DNA from: an uncultured Lachnospiraceae bacterium
Lineage (GTDB): Bacteria; Bacillota; Clostridia; Lachnospirales; Lachnospiraceae
Length of the DNA stretch: 45,413 nucleotides
Direction: 5' to 3'
NCBI GenBank assembly: GCA_947627645.1
Contig: CANQWV010000005.1
Span: 1 to 45,413 of the forward strand
Every line of letters begins with the position of its first letter. The first letter of the stretch is position 1. Under the pieces are notes generated by a model, which was given only the letters and a program-made list of their open reading frames with translations, was not told the origin of the DNA and ran no database searches. The position numbers and the translations under genes were made by a program. Positions 24,713-33,242 of this stretch are shown here, piece after piece.

Positions 24713-25147
24713 TCAAAGGCCCTCGGGATTCAGGTCGAGTCCGGTGATCTGATCCACGGGAATCTCCGTCTGTCCTTCGAGTACGAGCAGTCTGCGCTGC
24801 TCGTCGATTTTTTTCAGCCGTCCGGATACCGTGATATAGCTGCCTCCGGCTTTGTGTGCGTCCGGCTCGAAATAGCGGACGGTAATTTTGGGAGCTTCGC
24901 CCAGGGAATGCCGAAGCTGTTGAAGCTTCTGGTCGAGCAGCTCCGCGTAGTCCTCGCCGGGAGCGTGTCTTTGCTCGGTGAGGCGCGCTGTCTCCCGGAT
25001 CGCGGCGTCATGGCCGGTCAGGGCGGCGAAAGGAGAGAACTGTGCCGCGCGGTCGTGAAGTGACATCTGCGGATGCCGTGTGGACACATGGTGCGGGAGC
25101 TCTATGATATCGTCGTATTTTTTTGAACCTTTTTGCTCTTCTGCCAT
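24713..25147 (-). CDS. YolD-like family protein
   Basis: A 144-residue protein on the minus strand; AAAGGAGA lies 5 nt before ATG 25147, so the in-frame ATG 25165 is rejected. HHVSTRHPQMSLHDRAAQFSPFAALTGHD is split here as HHVSTRHPQMS and LHDRAAQFSPFAALTGHD, the signature of the Lachnospiraceae YolD-like proteins found next to UmuC-like polymerases. The C-terminal half (KITVRYFEPD, GSYITVSGRLKKIDEQRRLL) looks like a small beta-barrel. YolD proteins are linked to SOS mutagenesis, perhaps as regulators or polymerase partners. Here the gene converges on the polymerase gene and does not sit in its operon. Confidence 0.82.
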   Translation of the reverse strand: MAEEQKGSKKYDDIIELPHHVSTRHPQMSLHDRAAQFSPFAALTGHDAAIRETARLTEQRHAPGEDYAELLDQKLQQLRHSLGEAPKITVRYFEPDAHKAGGSYITVSGRLKKIDEQRRLLVLEGQTEIPVDQITGLDLNPEGL

Positions 25148-25335
25148 AGAATCTCCTTTCTGCATTCTGCATATCTTAATGGTACAGTGATCAGGCTGGA
25201 TGTTTGATGCGATGAGGAGCTATTCGTATAGCGTGGTATTGAGTGCGTGTGATCGATCGGACTGTCGGCTGCGCGGATCGGCGGCAGTACAATCTGGAAG
25301 CGGCAATTCGGGATGAATCGGCCCGCGAAATCGGC

Positions 25336-25827
25336 TCAGCGTATCCGCGGTGTCTCGTACGTCTCATTGTAGTTGAGCTCATCCAGCTGGATTGCGGCAA
25401 TCTGACCGTCCGCCCAGCGGAAGCGCAGATAGCGGTAGACGACATTGTGGCTGCGGAGATAGTCGGGGGAGCTTAAGAGCGCGTGGAGCTGCGTCGGCTT
25501 TACTTTATTTTCCTCGCAGAGCTCTTCCTCAGAGACTGGCTCGCCGTCGACAAAAAAGTTTGCGATGATCGTGGAGATGTCTTCCTTGTACGGAATTTTA
25601 TCGATGTCCATGACGACGTAGCTTGACTCCAGATTGTTGTAGGCGACCTGGATCGTATAATCTTTATACGCATCAATAAATTGCTCAGGGCCATCGCCGG
25701 AGCGCACGCCGTCGGCCGTTATTCCGTCGGTAACCTGAAAAAGTTCTTTGGGGGCCGTAGCTGCCGGCTTTTTTCCGCATCCGCCAAGCAGCAGAAGCAG
25801 CAGAATGATAAAAAATAGTTTTTTCAT
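25336..25827 (-). CDS. small lipoprotein of unknown function
   Basis: A 163-residue protein starting MKKLFFIILLLLLLGGCGKK, a signal peptide with a lipobox (LGGC), so it is predicted to be lipid-anchored on the outside of the membrane with Cys17 modified. The mature part has no recognised enzyme motif. DYTIQVAYNNLESSYVVMD, FFVDGEPVSEEELCEENKV and YRYLRFRWADGQIAAIQLD suggest an alpha/beta domain that could be DUF-type. The 188-nt gap to the YolD start holds nothing firm. Confidence 0.75.
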   Translation of the reverse strand: MKKLFFIILLLLLLGGCGKKPAATAPKELFQVTDGITADGVRSGDGPEQFIDAYKDYTIQVAYNNLESSYVVMDIDKIPYKEDISTIIANFFVDGEPVSEEELCEENKVKPTQLHALLSSPDYLRSHNVVYRYLRFRWADGQIAAIQLDELNYNETYETPRIR

Positions 25828-25990
25828 GATCGAAGCTTTCTTTAATACATACGTTACAGATGGAAAGGAACTGAGACCTGGAGCGAGACACGTCTCATAA
25901 TAAATCTAACATATTACTTAGAAAGTTCAAGCCCGAAAATGACAATTCTTCCAGAAAAATAAAATAAACCTTAAATTTTTTTGAACATAG

Positions 25991-26019
25991 TTGACTTTTT
26001 ACGGGTTTTAGATTAATCT
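25991..26019 (+). promoter_or_regulatory. candidate promoter for the LtaS-like gene
   Basis: TTGACT (25991-25996) and TAATCT (26014-26019) are 17 nt apart; the -10 is part of a 10-bp palindrome AGATTAATCT. The rest of the 25828-26129 gap is A+T-rich and holds no other recognisable element, apart from a possible weak divergent promoter for the lipoprotein. Confidence 0.45.
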
Positions 26020-26129
26020 GTCAAATGGATTTCAGCAGGGCAGCGTGTTGAATTCATTGGGATTAAATAGAGGAAAAGGAGCATTCAGCTGCCAGTAAAG
26101 TATGATATAAATATCCGGCTATATGGGGG

Positions 26130-26241
26130 AGGCTGGACAGCGGCGGGGCCGAGTCACGAAGTGGACAGTAATGAAAATAGGTCATGAAGTGGACGGCGGC
26201 GGGGCCAGGTCACAGGGTGGATAGCAGCAAGGCCGGATCGT
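26130..26241 (+). repeat. 28-bp degenerate tandem repeat, four units
   Basis: Four exact-length 28-bp units at 26130-26157, 26158-26185, 26186-26213 and 26214-26241 share the frame xGGxTGGACxGCxGCxxGGCC with a GTCAC/GTCAT-like end. Units 1 and 3 are closest; unit 2 is A-rich in its middle. The array ends right at the ribosome-binding site of the LtaS-like gene, so it would be in its 5' untranslated leader. Confidence 0.8.
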
Positions 26242-26255
26242 AAGGGGAATTGGCA

Positions 26256-28559
26256 ATGTTTAAGGGAATCAAAGAATATAGGGATAAGGTCATGAGCAGG
26301 CTGAGAAGTGAGCGCGTGCAGAGGCGGATTGCCGTGCTGAACAAGTATTCCCTGCTCTTTCATATTTTTCTTGCCTGCGGGGTCTGCTTTCTGATCGAAT
26401 GGATTTCGCGGCATTCTTTTGTGGAGGCATGCCGTTTCGTGGTGGACCGGAATCTGGTCTTCCTCTACAATTCTCTCATCGTCTACGCGTCGCTGACGCT
26501 TGTGTACTTGTTTAAGCGCCGGGCGGTGCTCCGGACGATCATCAGCGTGTTCTGGCTGTTTCTCGGCATCATCAACGGCTGTATCCTGGCGAAGCGGGTA
26601 TCGCCGTTCAGCTTTACGGATCTGAAGATGGTGGGCGATCTCTTCACGATGCAGAGCAATTATTTCACGGCTGCGGAAGCGGTGCTCGTGATTGTGTGTG
26701 TCGCAGTGGTGGTTTTACTCCTGGTTGTTTTCTGGATCAAGGGTCCCAAGTTTTCGGGCAGGCCGCACCGGGTGATGGGCGTACTCATGATCCTCATGGT
26801 GGGGCTGATGCTTCCGCGCGTGACGAACGCGGCCGTGAGCAATCATATTCTCACTGAGTATTTTGAGAATCTGGCGCAGGGTTATAAGGATTACGGTTTT
26901 GTCTATAGTTTTTCCGCGAGTGTGCTTGACCGCGGGATGAGCGAGCCGGAGGAGTACTCCGAGGACGCAGTGCGCGATGTGCTCTTAAAGAGCGGGCAGG
27001 AGCTGCCGCCGATGGTTCCGCAGGAAGACGAGACGGAGCCTGAAACAGAAGCGCTTCCAGAAGCTTCCCTTGTGAGACAGCAGAGTATGAAGACGACAGC
27101 CGCGGACGGGCGGAAGGAGTCTGGCACATCAGCAGCTTCAGATGGACAGGGCACATCCGCCGGGCAGGCAGCCGGGCCGCAGCTGAATCCAGATATTTCG
27201 AAAGAGAAAGAAAACAGCATTCCGGAGGAAGAGAACAGCATTCCAGAAGAGGCAGGGAGTTCGGAACAGGAATATCCGAATATCATCTGCATTCTTCTGG
27301 AATCTTTTGTTGACCCGGGGCTGATCCGCTTCCTTCAGACGAGCGAGGATCCGATTCCGAATTTTCACAGACTGTACGAGAACTATTCCTCGGGTTATCT
27401 CGAGGTGCCGGTGGTCGGAGCCGGGACGGCAAACACGGAATTTGAGATTCTGACGGGCATGGGGATGCAGTTCTTCGGGCTCGGCGAGTACCCGTACAAG
27501 ACGATTCTCAAGGAGACAAACTGCGAGAGTATCGCCTCGGATCTGCGCGTGCTTGGCTACGGTTCGCATGCGGTGCACGACAACGGCGGCAATTTCTACA
27601 GCCGCAGAAACGCGTTTTCCATGATGGGCTTTGACACGTTTACCTGTAAGGAAATGATGGATATTCATGAGTATACGCCGCTCGGGACGTGGCCGGTCGA
27701 CGACGTCATGCTTAAGGAGGTGGAACGCTCGCTCGACTATACGCCGGACCAGCCGGATTTTGTCTACACGATCACGGTGGAGTCGCACGGGGATTACCCG
27801 AAGGAGCAGGTGATTGAGAATCCAAAGATTCATGTGTCCGGCCCGGAGGACGAGGGGATGCGCTGGGCGTGGGAGTACTACGTCAACCAGATCCATGAGG
27901 TGGACGATTTTGTCGGAGATCTGATCGAGATGCTCGAAAAGCGCGACGAGAAGACGCTTGTGGTGATGTTCGGCGACCATCTTCCGACGATGGGACTGAC
28001 GGAGGACGATATGAAGACCGGAAGCCTGTTCCTGACGCAGTACGCGACCTGGAACAACTTTGGCCTGGAGAAGCAGAATGCCGATATGACTTCCTATCAG
28101 CTGCTCGCGGATATCACGGACGAGCTCGGTATCCATGAGGGGACGATGTTCAGATACCATCAGAACCGCGGCAATATGGCGAGCCAGGAGGAGTACCAGA
28201 AGGGCATGGAGCTTCTGCAGTACGACATTCTCTATGGAGATCATTACGTCTACGGCGGAGGGAATCCTTATCCGGCGACCGATCTCGAGATGGGGACGCA
28301 GGACATCCTGCTGAACGAGATCACGGAGACGGATCTTTACTACTATGTGATGGGGGAGAATTTTACAAAGTGGAGCAAGGTGTACATCGACGATGAGAAG
28401 ATCGGCACGACTTATCTGTCCTCGAAATTGCTGCGCTTCAAAAAGGACAAGATGGACGAGGGCTTTCACAAGCTTGCGGTCTGCCAGGTGGGTTCGTCGG
28501 ATTCAATCTTCCGTAGCTCCAACGTCCGGTATTATTATAAGAAGGAGCAGGAAAAATAA
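26256..28559 (+). CDS. LTA synthase-type membrane sulfatase/phosphotransferase
   Basis: A 767-residue protein from ATG 26256 (AAGGGGA 7 nt upstream). Five membrane helices occupy roughly residues 30-200, followed by a long Glu/Ser/Pro/Ala-rich linker (~225-340), then the extracellular sulfatase-fold domain. The catalytic Thr is T391 in GAGTANTEFEILTG. Metal ligands include E349 in IICILLESFVDPG, and D574-H575 in VMFGDHLP; H511 in VESHGDYP is the expected substrate-site His. The family transfers glycerol-phosphate from phosphatidylglycerol (LtaS) or modifies other wall polymers. The ~170 residues after the sulfatase core form an extra C-terminal domain. The elongated linker is unlike classical LtaS, so the substrate may differ. 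Confidence 0.88.
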   Translation: MFKGIKEYRDKVMSRLRSERVQRRIAVLNKYSLLFHIFLACGVCFLIEWISRHSFVEACRFVVDRNLVFLYNSLIVYASLTLVYLFKRRAVLRTIISVFWLFLGIINGCILAKRVSPFSFTDLKMVGDLFTMQSNYFTAAEAVLVIVCVAVVVLLLVVFWIKGPKFSGRPHRVMGVLMILMVGLMLPRVTNAAVSNHILTEYFENLAQGYKDYGFVYSFSASVLDRGMSEPEEYSEDAVRDVLLKSGQELPPMVPQEDETEPETEALPEASLVRQQSMKTTAADGRKESGTSAASDGQGTSAGQAAGPQLNPDISKEKENSIPEEENSIPEEAGSSEQEYPNIICILLESFVDPGLIRFLQTSEDPIPNFHRLYENYSSGYLEVPVVGAGTANTEFEILTGMGMQFFGLGEYPYKTILKETNCESIASDLRVLGYGSHAVHDNGGNFYSRRNAFSMMGFDTFTCKEMMDIHEYTPLGTWPVDDVMLKEVERSLDYTPDQPDFVYTITVESHGDYPKEQVIENPKIHVSGPEDEGMRWAWEYYVNQIHEVDDFVGDLIEMLEKRDEKTLVVMFGDHLPTMGLTEDDMKTGSLFLTQYATWNNFGLEKQNADMTSYQLLADITDELGIHEGTMFRYHQNRGNMASQEEYQKGMELLQYDILYGDHYVYGGGNPYPATDLEMGTQDILLNEITETDLYYYVMGENFTKWSKVYIDDEKIGTTYLSSKLLRFKKDKMDEGFHKLAVCQVGSSDSIFRSSNVRYYYKKEQEK

Positions 28560-28672
28560 GGGAGAGCGATTGAAGAGACTGGCGGAGGGATCCTTGCTGA
28601 GGGCATAAGAGCGTATTAAGGACGCGTGTTTTATTGTAGAAATATTAAATTTTATTAATTTTGAATTAAATA

Positions 28673-28701
28673 TTGCAATAATTAATTAAAAGATATATAA
28701 T
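28673..28701 (+). promoter_or_regulatory. promoter of the LRR surface protein
   Basis: TTGCAA (28673-28678) and a perfect TATAAT (28696-28701) are 17 nt apart in an A+T-rich stretch. The leader then contains a short stem, CGTAC (28710-28714) with GTACG (28732-28736), and GAGGAGG before the start codon. Confidence 0.82.
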
Positions 28702-28773
28702 AAGGCAAACGTACCATATCGGATGTCTTTTGTACGCCGAGAGAAAGCGATACAGTGAGGAGGGTATTCATCT

Positions 28774-31329
28774 ATGAACAGAAAGAGGGTTATTGGAAAA
28801 ACCATAAGTATGGTGCTCGTCTGTGCGATGCTGGGAGGTTCGTTTGCGCAGTATACATTTGCGGAGGAGAACCCGGAGCTGGACATTGTTATTGAACCGG
28901 AGGAGATCGTCCTGGAGGACATGCCGGAGGCAGGGCTCCCGGCGGCGTCGATGTCTGAGAATGGCCAGGAGGGAGCTGGCGCAGAGGGTCAGGATGTCCT
29001 TGCGCAGGCTGACACAGAGAATTCGGCTGTTTCTGAGCAGATCGACGCAGGACAGCAGGCGGAGGAGCAGGAAAGCCTGGAGGATCCGTTCGGAGTGGAT
29101 CTCAGCATAGAGGAGATCACTGTGGAGGATCCGGTTCCGGAGCTTGCGGCAGAGAATTCGGCCGTGGTGGCGGCTCTTCTGGGAGAGGACGACGGAGCTT
29201 CACCGATTGCGACGATCAGCGCAACAGGCGGGAGTGATTTTGAGATCCGCGAAGTGGGCGACAGCGTGAAGATTTTAAGGGTGAAGGAGGAGGCTAAGAC
29301 GAAGAACGACCTCGTGATTCCCGATGAGATCAACGGAAAGCCGGTCACGGAAATCGCGGGCAGTGCGTTTGAGGGCTGCACGAACTTCACGGGCAAGCTG
29401 CAGCTGCCGTCAGGCCTGGTGACGATCGGGGTAAACGCGTTTAAGGGCTGTGCCTTCAAGGGCAATCTGACCCTCCCCGTTTCGATCAAGGAGATTGATT
29501 CCGGGGCGTTTGAGGGCTGCACCGGCCTGACCGGAGGCCTGGATTTCTCCGCGTGCAGCGGCCTGTTTATAGATAAGGGAGCTTTCAGCGGCTGCACTGG
29601 CCTCAACGGTGCTCTGGTTCTTCCGGCTGACACTTCTCAGATTGCCGCGGACGCGTTTTTCGATTCGATCCGGATGGCGGACGGCAGTATCCAGCTTGAG
29701 CTTCAGGTTGGGGGAAATGCTCTGAGCACGCCGAAGATTCTTGCCGGGAACAGCGGTCTGGATCTGACCGGCCTGGTTACGTGGAAATCCAGCGACGAGA
29801 AGATCGTCAAGGTTCAGGCAGGGGCGATCACGGCGGTCAAGGCAGGATCGGCGACCATCACGGCGACCGTGGCCTACAATAAGAAAGCGGTCACAAGAAA
29901 TGTCGTGGTCACAGATACTGGCGCTCCGGTGGTGAAAAGCGTTGGAGTCAGCCAGGCCTCTGTACTGAAGCCTGGGACGGTAGATCTCTCCATGTCTGTT
30001 ATGGAGGGCGGTATGGGAATCAAGAAGGCAGAAGGCTTCTTCTGCCAGACCGCGGCTCCCGCAAAGAAGTTTTCCTTTGCCTTTGACTGGAGCACGAGCC
30101 CAAAATTTACAGGGACGCTGAGCGGAGAGGCGCTCAGGGTGAGCGTGCCATCCACGGTTGAGCCGGGAGAATACTGCCTTGGAGGGCTGACGCTGACCGG
30201 CATGGACGGCCAGGTCACGACATATACCTACGATACGACGGCGAAGGCGTGGAAAAACGGGAGCGGCAATGCCGTCAGCATTTCCGGTACGACGGCGCTT
30301 ACCGTAAAGGACGCTTTTGGAGCCGGCGAGAAAAAGCTGTACATCACGAACGAGGCAGCGATCAACCTTGCGCTTGACGGGGGGACGGCTTCGGCGATCG
30401 TGATTCAGTATGACGCAAATAACCACACGGCCAAGAGCGGCTGGTTTACAAAGATCAAGGGTAAGGACGTCACGCTTGTCCTGACAAACGGCGCAGTCGA
30501 GTGGTGCTTCTACGGCAAGGACATCAAGACGCCGAAGGATATCGACTGCCTGGTGACCGTTGCGAAAGCCGATACAAGCGGATATGGAAACGCTTCCACG
30601 TCCATGGCAGCCCAGTTTGTGGCAAAGAACGGCGTACTTCCCGGAAAGGCCACCCTGCGGATCAACGCAAGCCAGATGAACAATCTGTACAGCCAGACGA
30701 AGAAGCTGTTCCTGTTCTCTGTGAATGCAGATACTTCCCTTAACAAGGCGGGATCGCTGGGGTATATCCTGAGCGGAGGCCAGTACTGGTACGAGTTCAC
30801 AATGACGGACAACACGATCTCAAAGCTGCTGATGAGCAGCGCGGATCTGTCGCTTGCGCCCGAGTATAAGGTGACGAAACTTACCCTGAACAAGACGAAG
30901 CTCGGCCTCGCCAAGGGCAAGACTGCGAATCTGACGGTGACCGTTACGCCGTCCAACGCCACGAACAAGAAGGTCAAATGGACGACCAGCAATAAGCGGA
31001 TTGCGACGGTCAACGCAAAGGGCAAGGTCAAGGCAAAGCGTTTCGGGACTGTGACGATCAAGGCGACGGCGCAGGATGGAAGCAACAAATCAGTGACCTG
31101 CAAGGTTACGGTAGGATACAAGATCAAGTATAAGCTCAACGGTGGCAAGAACAACAAGAATAACCCGGAAGCATATTACAAGCAGACGATCAAGCTCAAG
31201 AAGCCGACCAGGAAAGGATATACATTCCAGGGCTGGTATACGGATTCGAATTTCAGGCACAGAATCAAGAAGATCACAACGAGCTACAAGATCAATCTGA
31301 CCCTGTATGCGAAGTGGAAGCAGAATTAG
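28774..31329 (+). CDS. secreted BspA-like leucine-rich repeat protein with Ig-like and InlB-type repeats
   Basis: An 851-residue protein with a signal peptide (MNRKRVIGKTISMVLVCAML, cleavage near TFA-EEN). An acidic linker runs to about residue 145. Residues ~155-300 are LRR_5/BspA-type repeats (VTEIAGSAFEGCTNFTG, TIGVNAFKGCAFKGN, EIDSGAFEGCTGLTGG). A Big_2-like bacterial Ig domain spans ~308-380 (WKSSDEKIVKVQAGAITAVK) and a second ~705-785 (VKWTTSNKRIATVNAKGKV). The last ~65 residues are an InlB B-repeat (GYTFQGWYTDSNF, LYAKWKQN). These domains are typical of gut-bacterial adhesins that bind host or bacterial surfaces. There is no LPXTG or membrane anchor, so it may be released or held non-covalently. 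Confidence 0.9.
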   Translation: MNRKRVIGKTISMVLVCAMLGGSFAQYTFAEENPELDIVIEPEEIVLEDMPEAGLPAASMSENGQEGAGAEGQDVLAQADTENSAVSEQIDAGQQAEEQESLEDPFGVDLSIEEITVEDPVPELAAENSAVVAALLGEDDGASPIATISATGGSDFEIREVGDSVKILRVKEEAKTKNDLVIPDEINGKPVTEIAGSAFEGCTNFTGKLQLPSGLVTIGVNAFKGCAFKGNLTLPVSIKEIDSGAFEGCTGLTGGLDFSACSGLFIDKGAFSGCTGLNGALVLPADTSQIAADAFFDSIRMADGSIQLELQVGGNALSTPKILAGNSGLDLTGLVTWKSSDEKIVKVQAGAITAVKAGSATITATVAYNKKAVTRNVVVTDTGAPVVKSVGVSQASVLKPGTVDLSMSVMEGGMGIKKAEGFFCQTAAPAKKFSFAFDWSTSPKFTGTLSGEALRVSVPSTVEPGEYCLGGLTLTGMDGQVTTYTYDTTAKAWKNGSGNAVSISGTTALTVKDAFGAGEKKLYITNEAAINLALDGGTASAIVIQYDANNHTAKSGWFTKIKGKDVTLVLTNGAVEWCFYGKDIKTPKDIDCLVTVAKADTSGYGNASTSMAAQFVAKNGVLPGKATLRINASQMNNLYSQTKKLFLFSVNADTSLNKAGSLGYILSGGQYWYEFTMTDNTISKLLMSSADLSLAPEYKVTKLTLNKTKLGLAKGKTANLTVTVTPSNATNKKVKWTTSNKRIATVNAKGKVKAKRFGTVTIKATAQDGSNKSVTCKVTVGYKIKYKLNGGKNNKNNPEAYYKQTIKLKKPTRKGYTFQGWYTDSNFRHRIKKITTSYKINLTLYAKWKQN

Positions 31330-31430
31330 GCGGTTGTTCTCGAGGACGGCGGCGCTGCCGGGTGGGAAGCGCGCGGCGCAGGGCTGCCGGTCTCGCGAAA
31401 AAGTGCGCGAAAATGTGCGGCAGTAAGGGT

Positions 31431-31459
31431 TGACAAAAAAATTTATGCCTGTTATCATC
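31431..31459 (+). promoter_or_regulatory. glnA promoter
   Basis: A consensus TTGACA (31431-31436) and TATCAT (31454-31459) are 17 nt apart. The transcript would begin near 31466 and run about 135 nt before glnA. The preceding stretch 31330-31430 is G+C-rich and shows no clear terminator for the LRR gene. Confidence 0.85.
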
Positions 31460-31477
31460 GGTAGAGAAATGGGCGAG

Positions 31478-31513
31478 GGCGTTCTTTCAGAAGGGGAAGA
31501 GCGCCCCTTTTTA
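31478..31513 (+). terminator. leader hairpin with U-run upstream of glnA (candidate attenuator)
   Basis: A 12-bp stem with wobble pairs, GGGCGTTCTTTC (31478-31489) with GGAAGAGCGCCC (31496-31507), closes a six-base loop AGAAGG. It is followed by CTTTTT (31508-31513). It starts about 12 nt after the predicted transcription start and lies in the glnA leader, so it would stop most transcripts unless bypassed. An ANTAR-type antiterminator is encoded just downstream of glnA. Direct control is inference. Confidence 0.7.
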
Positions 31514-31601
31514 TGCGCAGGCCCGCGTGAGGAAACTAGCTGGCGCAGCATATTTTATTTCAACTGTTTTGTATAGGCGAAAAGCCGGGAAAGGAGCAGA
31601 T

Positions 31602-32933
31602 ATGAGTAAATATACGAAAAAGGATATCAGGAGGATCATCGGGGAGGAGGACGTCGAGTTTATCCGCCTTCAGTTCACGGATCTGATGGGGGCGCTCAAG
31701 AACGTCGCGGTCACGACGAGCCAGCTGGAGCGTGTCCTTGAGAATAAGATCACGTTTGACGGAGCGTCGATCGAGGGCTTTGTGCCGATCGAGAATTCAG
31801 ACCTGTTCCTGCACCCGGATCTGGATACCTTCTGTATCATCCCATGGCGTCCGCAGCATGGGAAGGTGGCGCGCTTCATCTGTGATGTGCACTATGCGGA
31901 CGGCACGCCATTTGAAGGGGATCCGCGCTATATCCTGAAGAAGGTGGTAGGCGAAGCCCGCGAGATGGGCTACAGCCTCGAGGTGGGGCCGGAGTGTGAG
32001 TTTTTCCTGTTTCATACGGACGACAACGGGCTCCCCACGACGACCACGCACGAGCAGGCAGGCTACTTTGACGTCGGCCCGATCGACCTCGGGGAGAATG
32101 CGAGGCGCGATATGATCCTCACGCTTGAGGAGATGGGCTATGTCGTGGAGGCGTCGCACCATGAGGCGGCCCCGGCCCAGCACGAGATCGATTTCCGCTA
32201 CGACGAGGCGGTGCGCGCGGCCGACGGCATCATGACTGTGCGGCTGGTGGTGCGGACGATCGCGAAGCGCTGCGGGCTTCACGCAAGCTTTATGCCGAAG
32301 CCGAAGAGCGGCGTGAACGGCTCCGGTATGCACATCAATATGTCGCTTGCGAAGGACGGAGTCAATGCCTTCTACGACGCGGAGAGTCCGATCCATCTGA
32401 GCCGGGAGGGTTATTATTTCATCGGCGGCATTATGAAGCATATCCGTGCGATCACAGCGGTCACAAATCCGCTCGTCAACTCGTACAAGCGGCTGGTGCC
32501 GGGCTATGAGGCTCCGGTCTATGTGGCGTGGTCGGTGACGAACCGCAGCCAGCTGATCCGGATCCCGGCGATGAACGATCCGAGACAGCGCATCGAGCTG
32601 CGCAATCCGGATTCGGCGGCGAACCCCTATCTGGCGCTTGCGGTCTGCATGGCGGCCGGCCTGGATGGGATACGCAATGAGATCCTGCCGCCGGACAGTG
32701 TGGATGCGAATATCTTTGCGATGAGCGAGGAGGAGCGCGCGAAGCAGGGAATTGAGTGCCTGCCGGGCAACCTGCTCGAAGCGGTGCAGGCGTTGGAGCA
32801 GGACAAATATATCTACGAGGTGCTCGGAGAACATACGGCTGAGCGCTTTATCCGCGAGAAGAAAAAAGAGTGGGAGGAGTACCGGGCGAGCGTGAGCCAG
32901 TGGGAGATCGACCGTTACCTGTCTAAAATCTGA
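31602..32933 (+). CDS. glnA: glutamine synthetase type I
   Basis: A 443-residue protein from ATG 31602 with AAAGGAG upstream; an in-frame start at 31527 would run through the leader and is rejected. Motifs include FIRLQFTDLMGALKNV, FDGASIEGF, EVGPECEFFLF, the ATP/glutamate site NGSGMHINMSL, KRLVPGYEAPVYVAWS, and NPYLALAVCMAAGLDG. The length fits the GSI-alpha branch found in Firmicutes, which is controlled by feedback and not by adenylylation (no adenylylation Tyr loop was recognised). It makes glutamine from glutamate, ammonia and ATP in the cytoplasm. The gene is followed by a 69-bp triple repeat and an ANTAR regulator. Confidence 0.95.
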   Translation: MSKYTKKDIRRIIGEEDVEFIRLQFTDLMGALKNVAVTTSQLERVLENKITFDGASIEGFVPIENSDLFLHPDLDTFCIIPWRPQHGKVARFICDVHYADGTPFEGDPRYILKKVVGEAREMGYSLEVGPECEFFLFHTDDNGLPTTTTHEQAGYFDVGPIDLGENARRDMILTLEEMGYVVEASHHEAAPAQHEIDFRYDEAVRAADGIMTVRLVVRTIAKRCGLHASFMPKPKSGVNGSGMHINMSLAKDGVNAFYDAESPIHLSREGYYFIGGIMKHIRAITAVTNPLVNSYKRLVPGYEAPVYVAWSVTNRSQLIRIPAMNDPRQRIELRNPDSAANPYLALAVCMAAGLDGIRNEILPPDSVDANIFAMSEEERAKQGIECLPGNLLEAVQALEQDKYIYEVLGEHTAERFIREKKKEWEEYRASVSQWEIDRYLSKI

Positions 32934-32988
32934 CTGTTTTGCGGCTGTACGGCTTCGGATTGAAATCTGCTGCTCTGGAGTTGCGGTT

Positions 32989-33195
32989 TTCGCCGACGCG
33001 GCTGTCGGTGAAGCTGTGAGCAGATTCGAAGACGCGCTGGAAGCCGGCGTGTCAGATTTCGCCGACGCGGCTGTCGGTGAAGCTGTGAGCAGATTCGAAG
33101 ACGCGCTGGAAACCGGCGTGCCAGTTTTCGCCGATGCGGCTGTCGGTGAAGCTGCAGCGGAATCCGAAGAAACGCTGGAAGCCGGAGCGTCTGGC
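32989..33195 (+). repeat. 69-bp tandem repeat, three units, between glnA and the ANTAR gene
   Basis: Units at 32989-33057 and 33058-33126 are nearly identical; the third (33127-33195) is diverged in its second half. Each begins with a strong hairpin: TTCGCCGAC and GTCGGTGAA close a six-base loop GCGGCT (GCGGCT also in unit 3). A second weaker stem-loop lies around GACGC...GCGTGTC. The 69-nt period keeps a frame open (FADAAVGEAVSRFEDALEAG-type repeat), but no credible start codon with a ribosome site precedes it. RNA structure is therefore the more likely purpose. Confidence 0.85.
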
Positions 33196-33242
33196 AGCCG
33201 CGGGGAGATTCTGCGATCAGGCAGTGAAACAGGAGGATGCGG

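Noticed and set aside
26130-26241. CRISPR or attachment-site interpretation of the 28-bp repeats
   Set aside because: The units are head-to-tail without spacers, only degenerate, and no integrase or cas gene is near.
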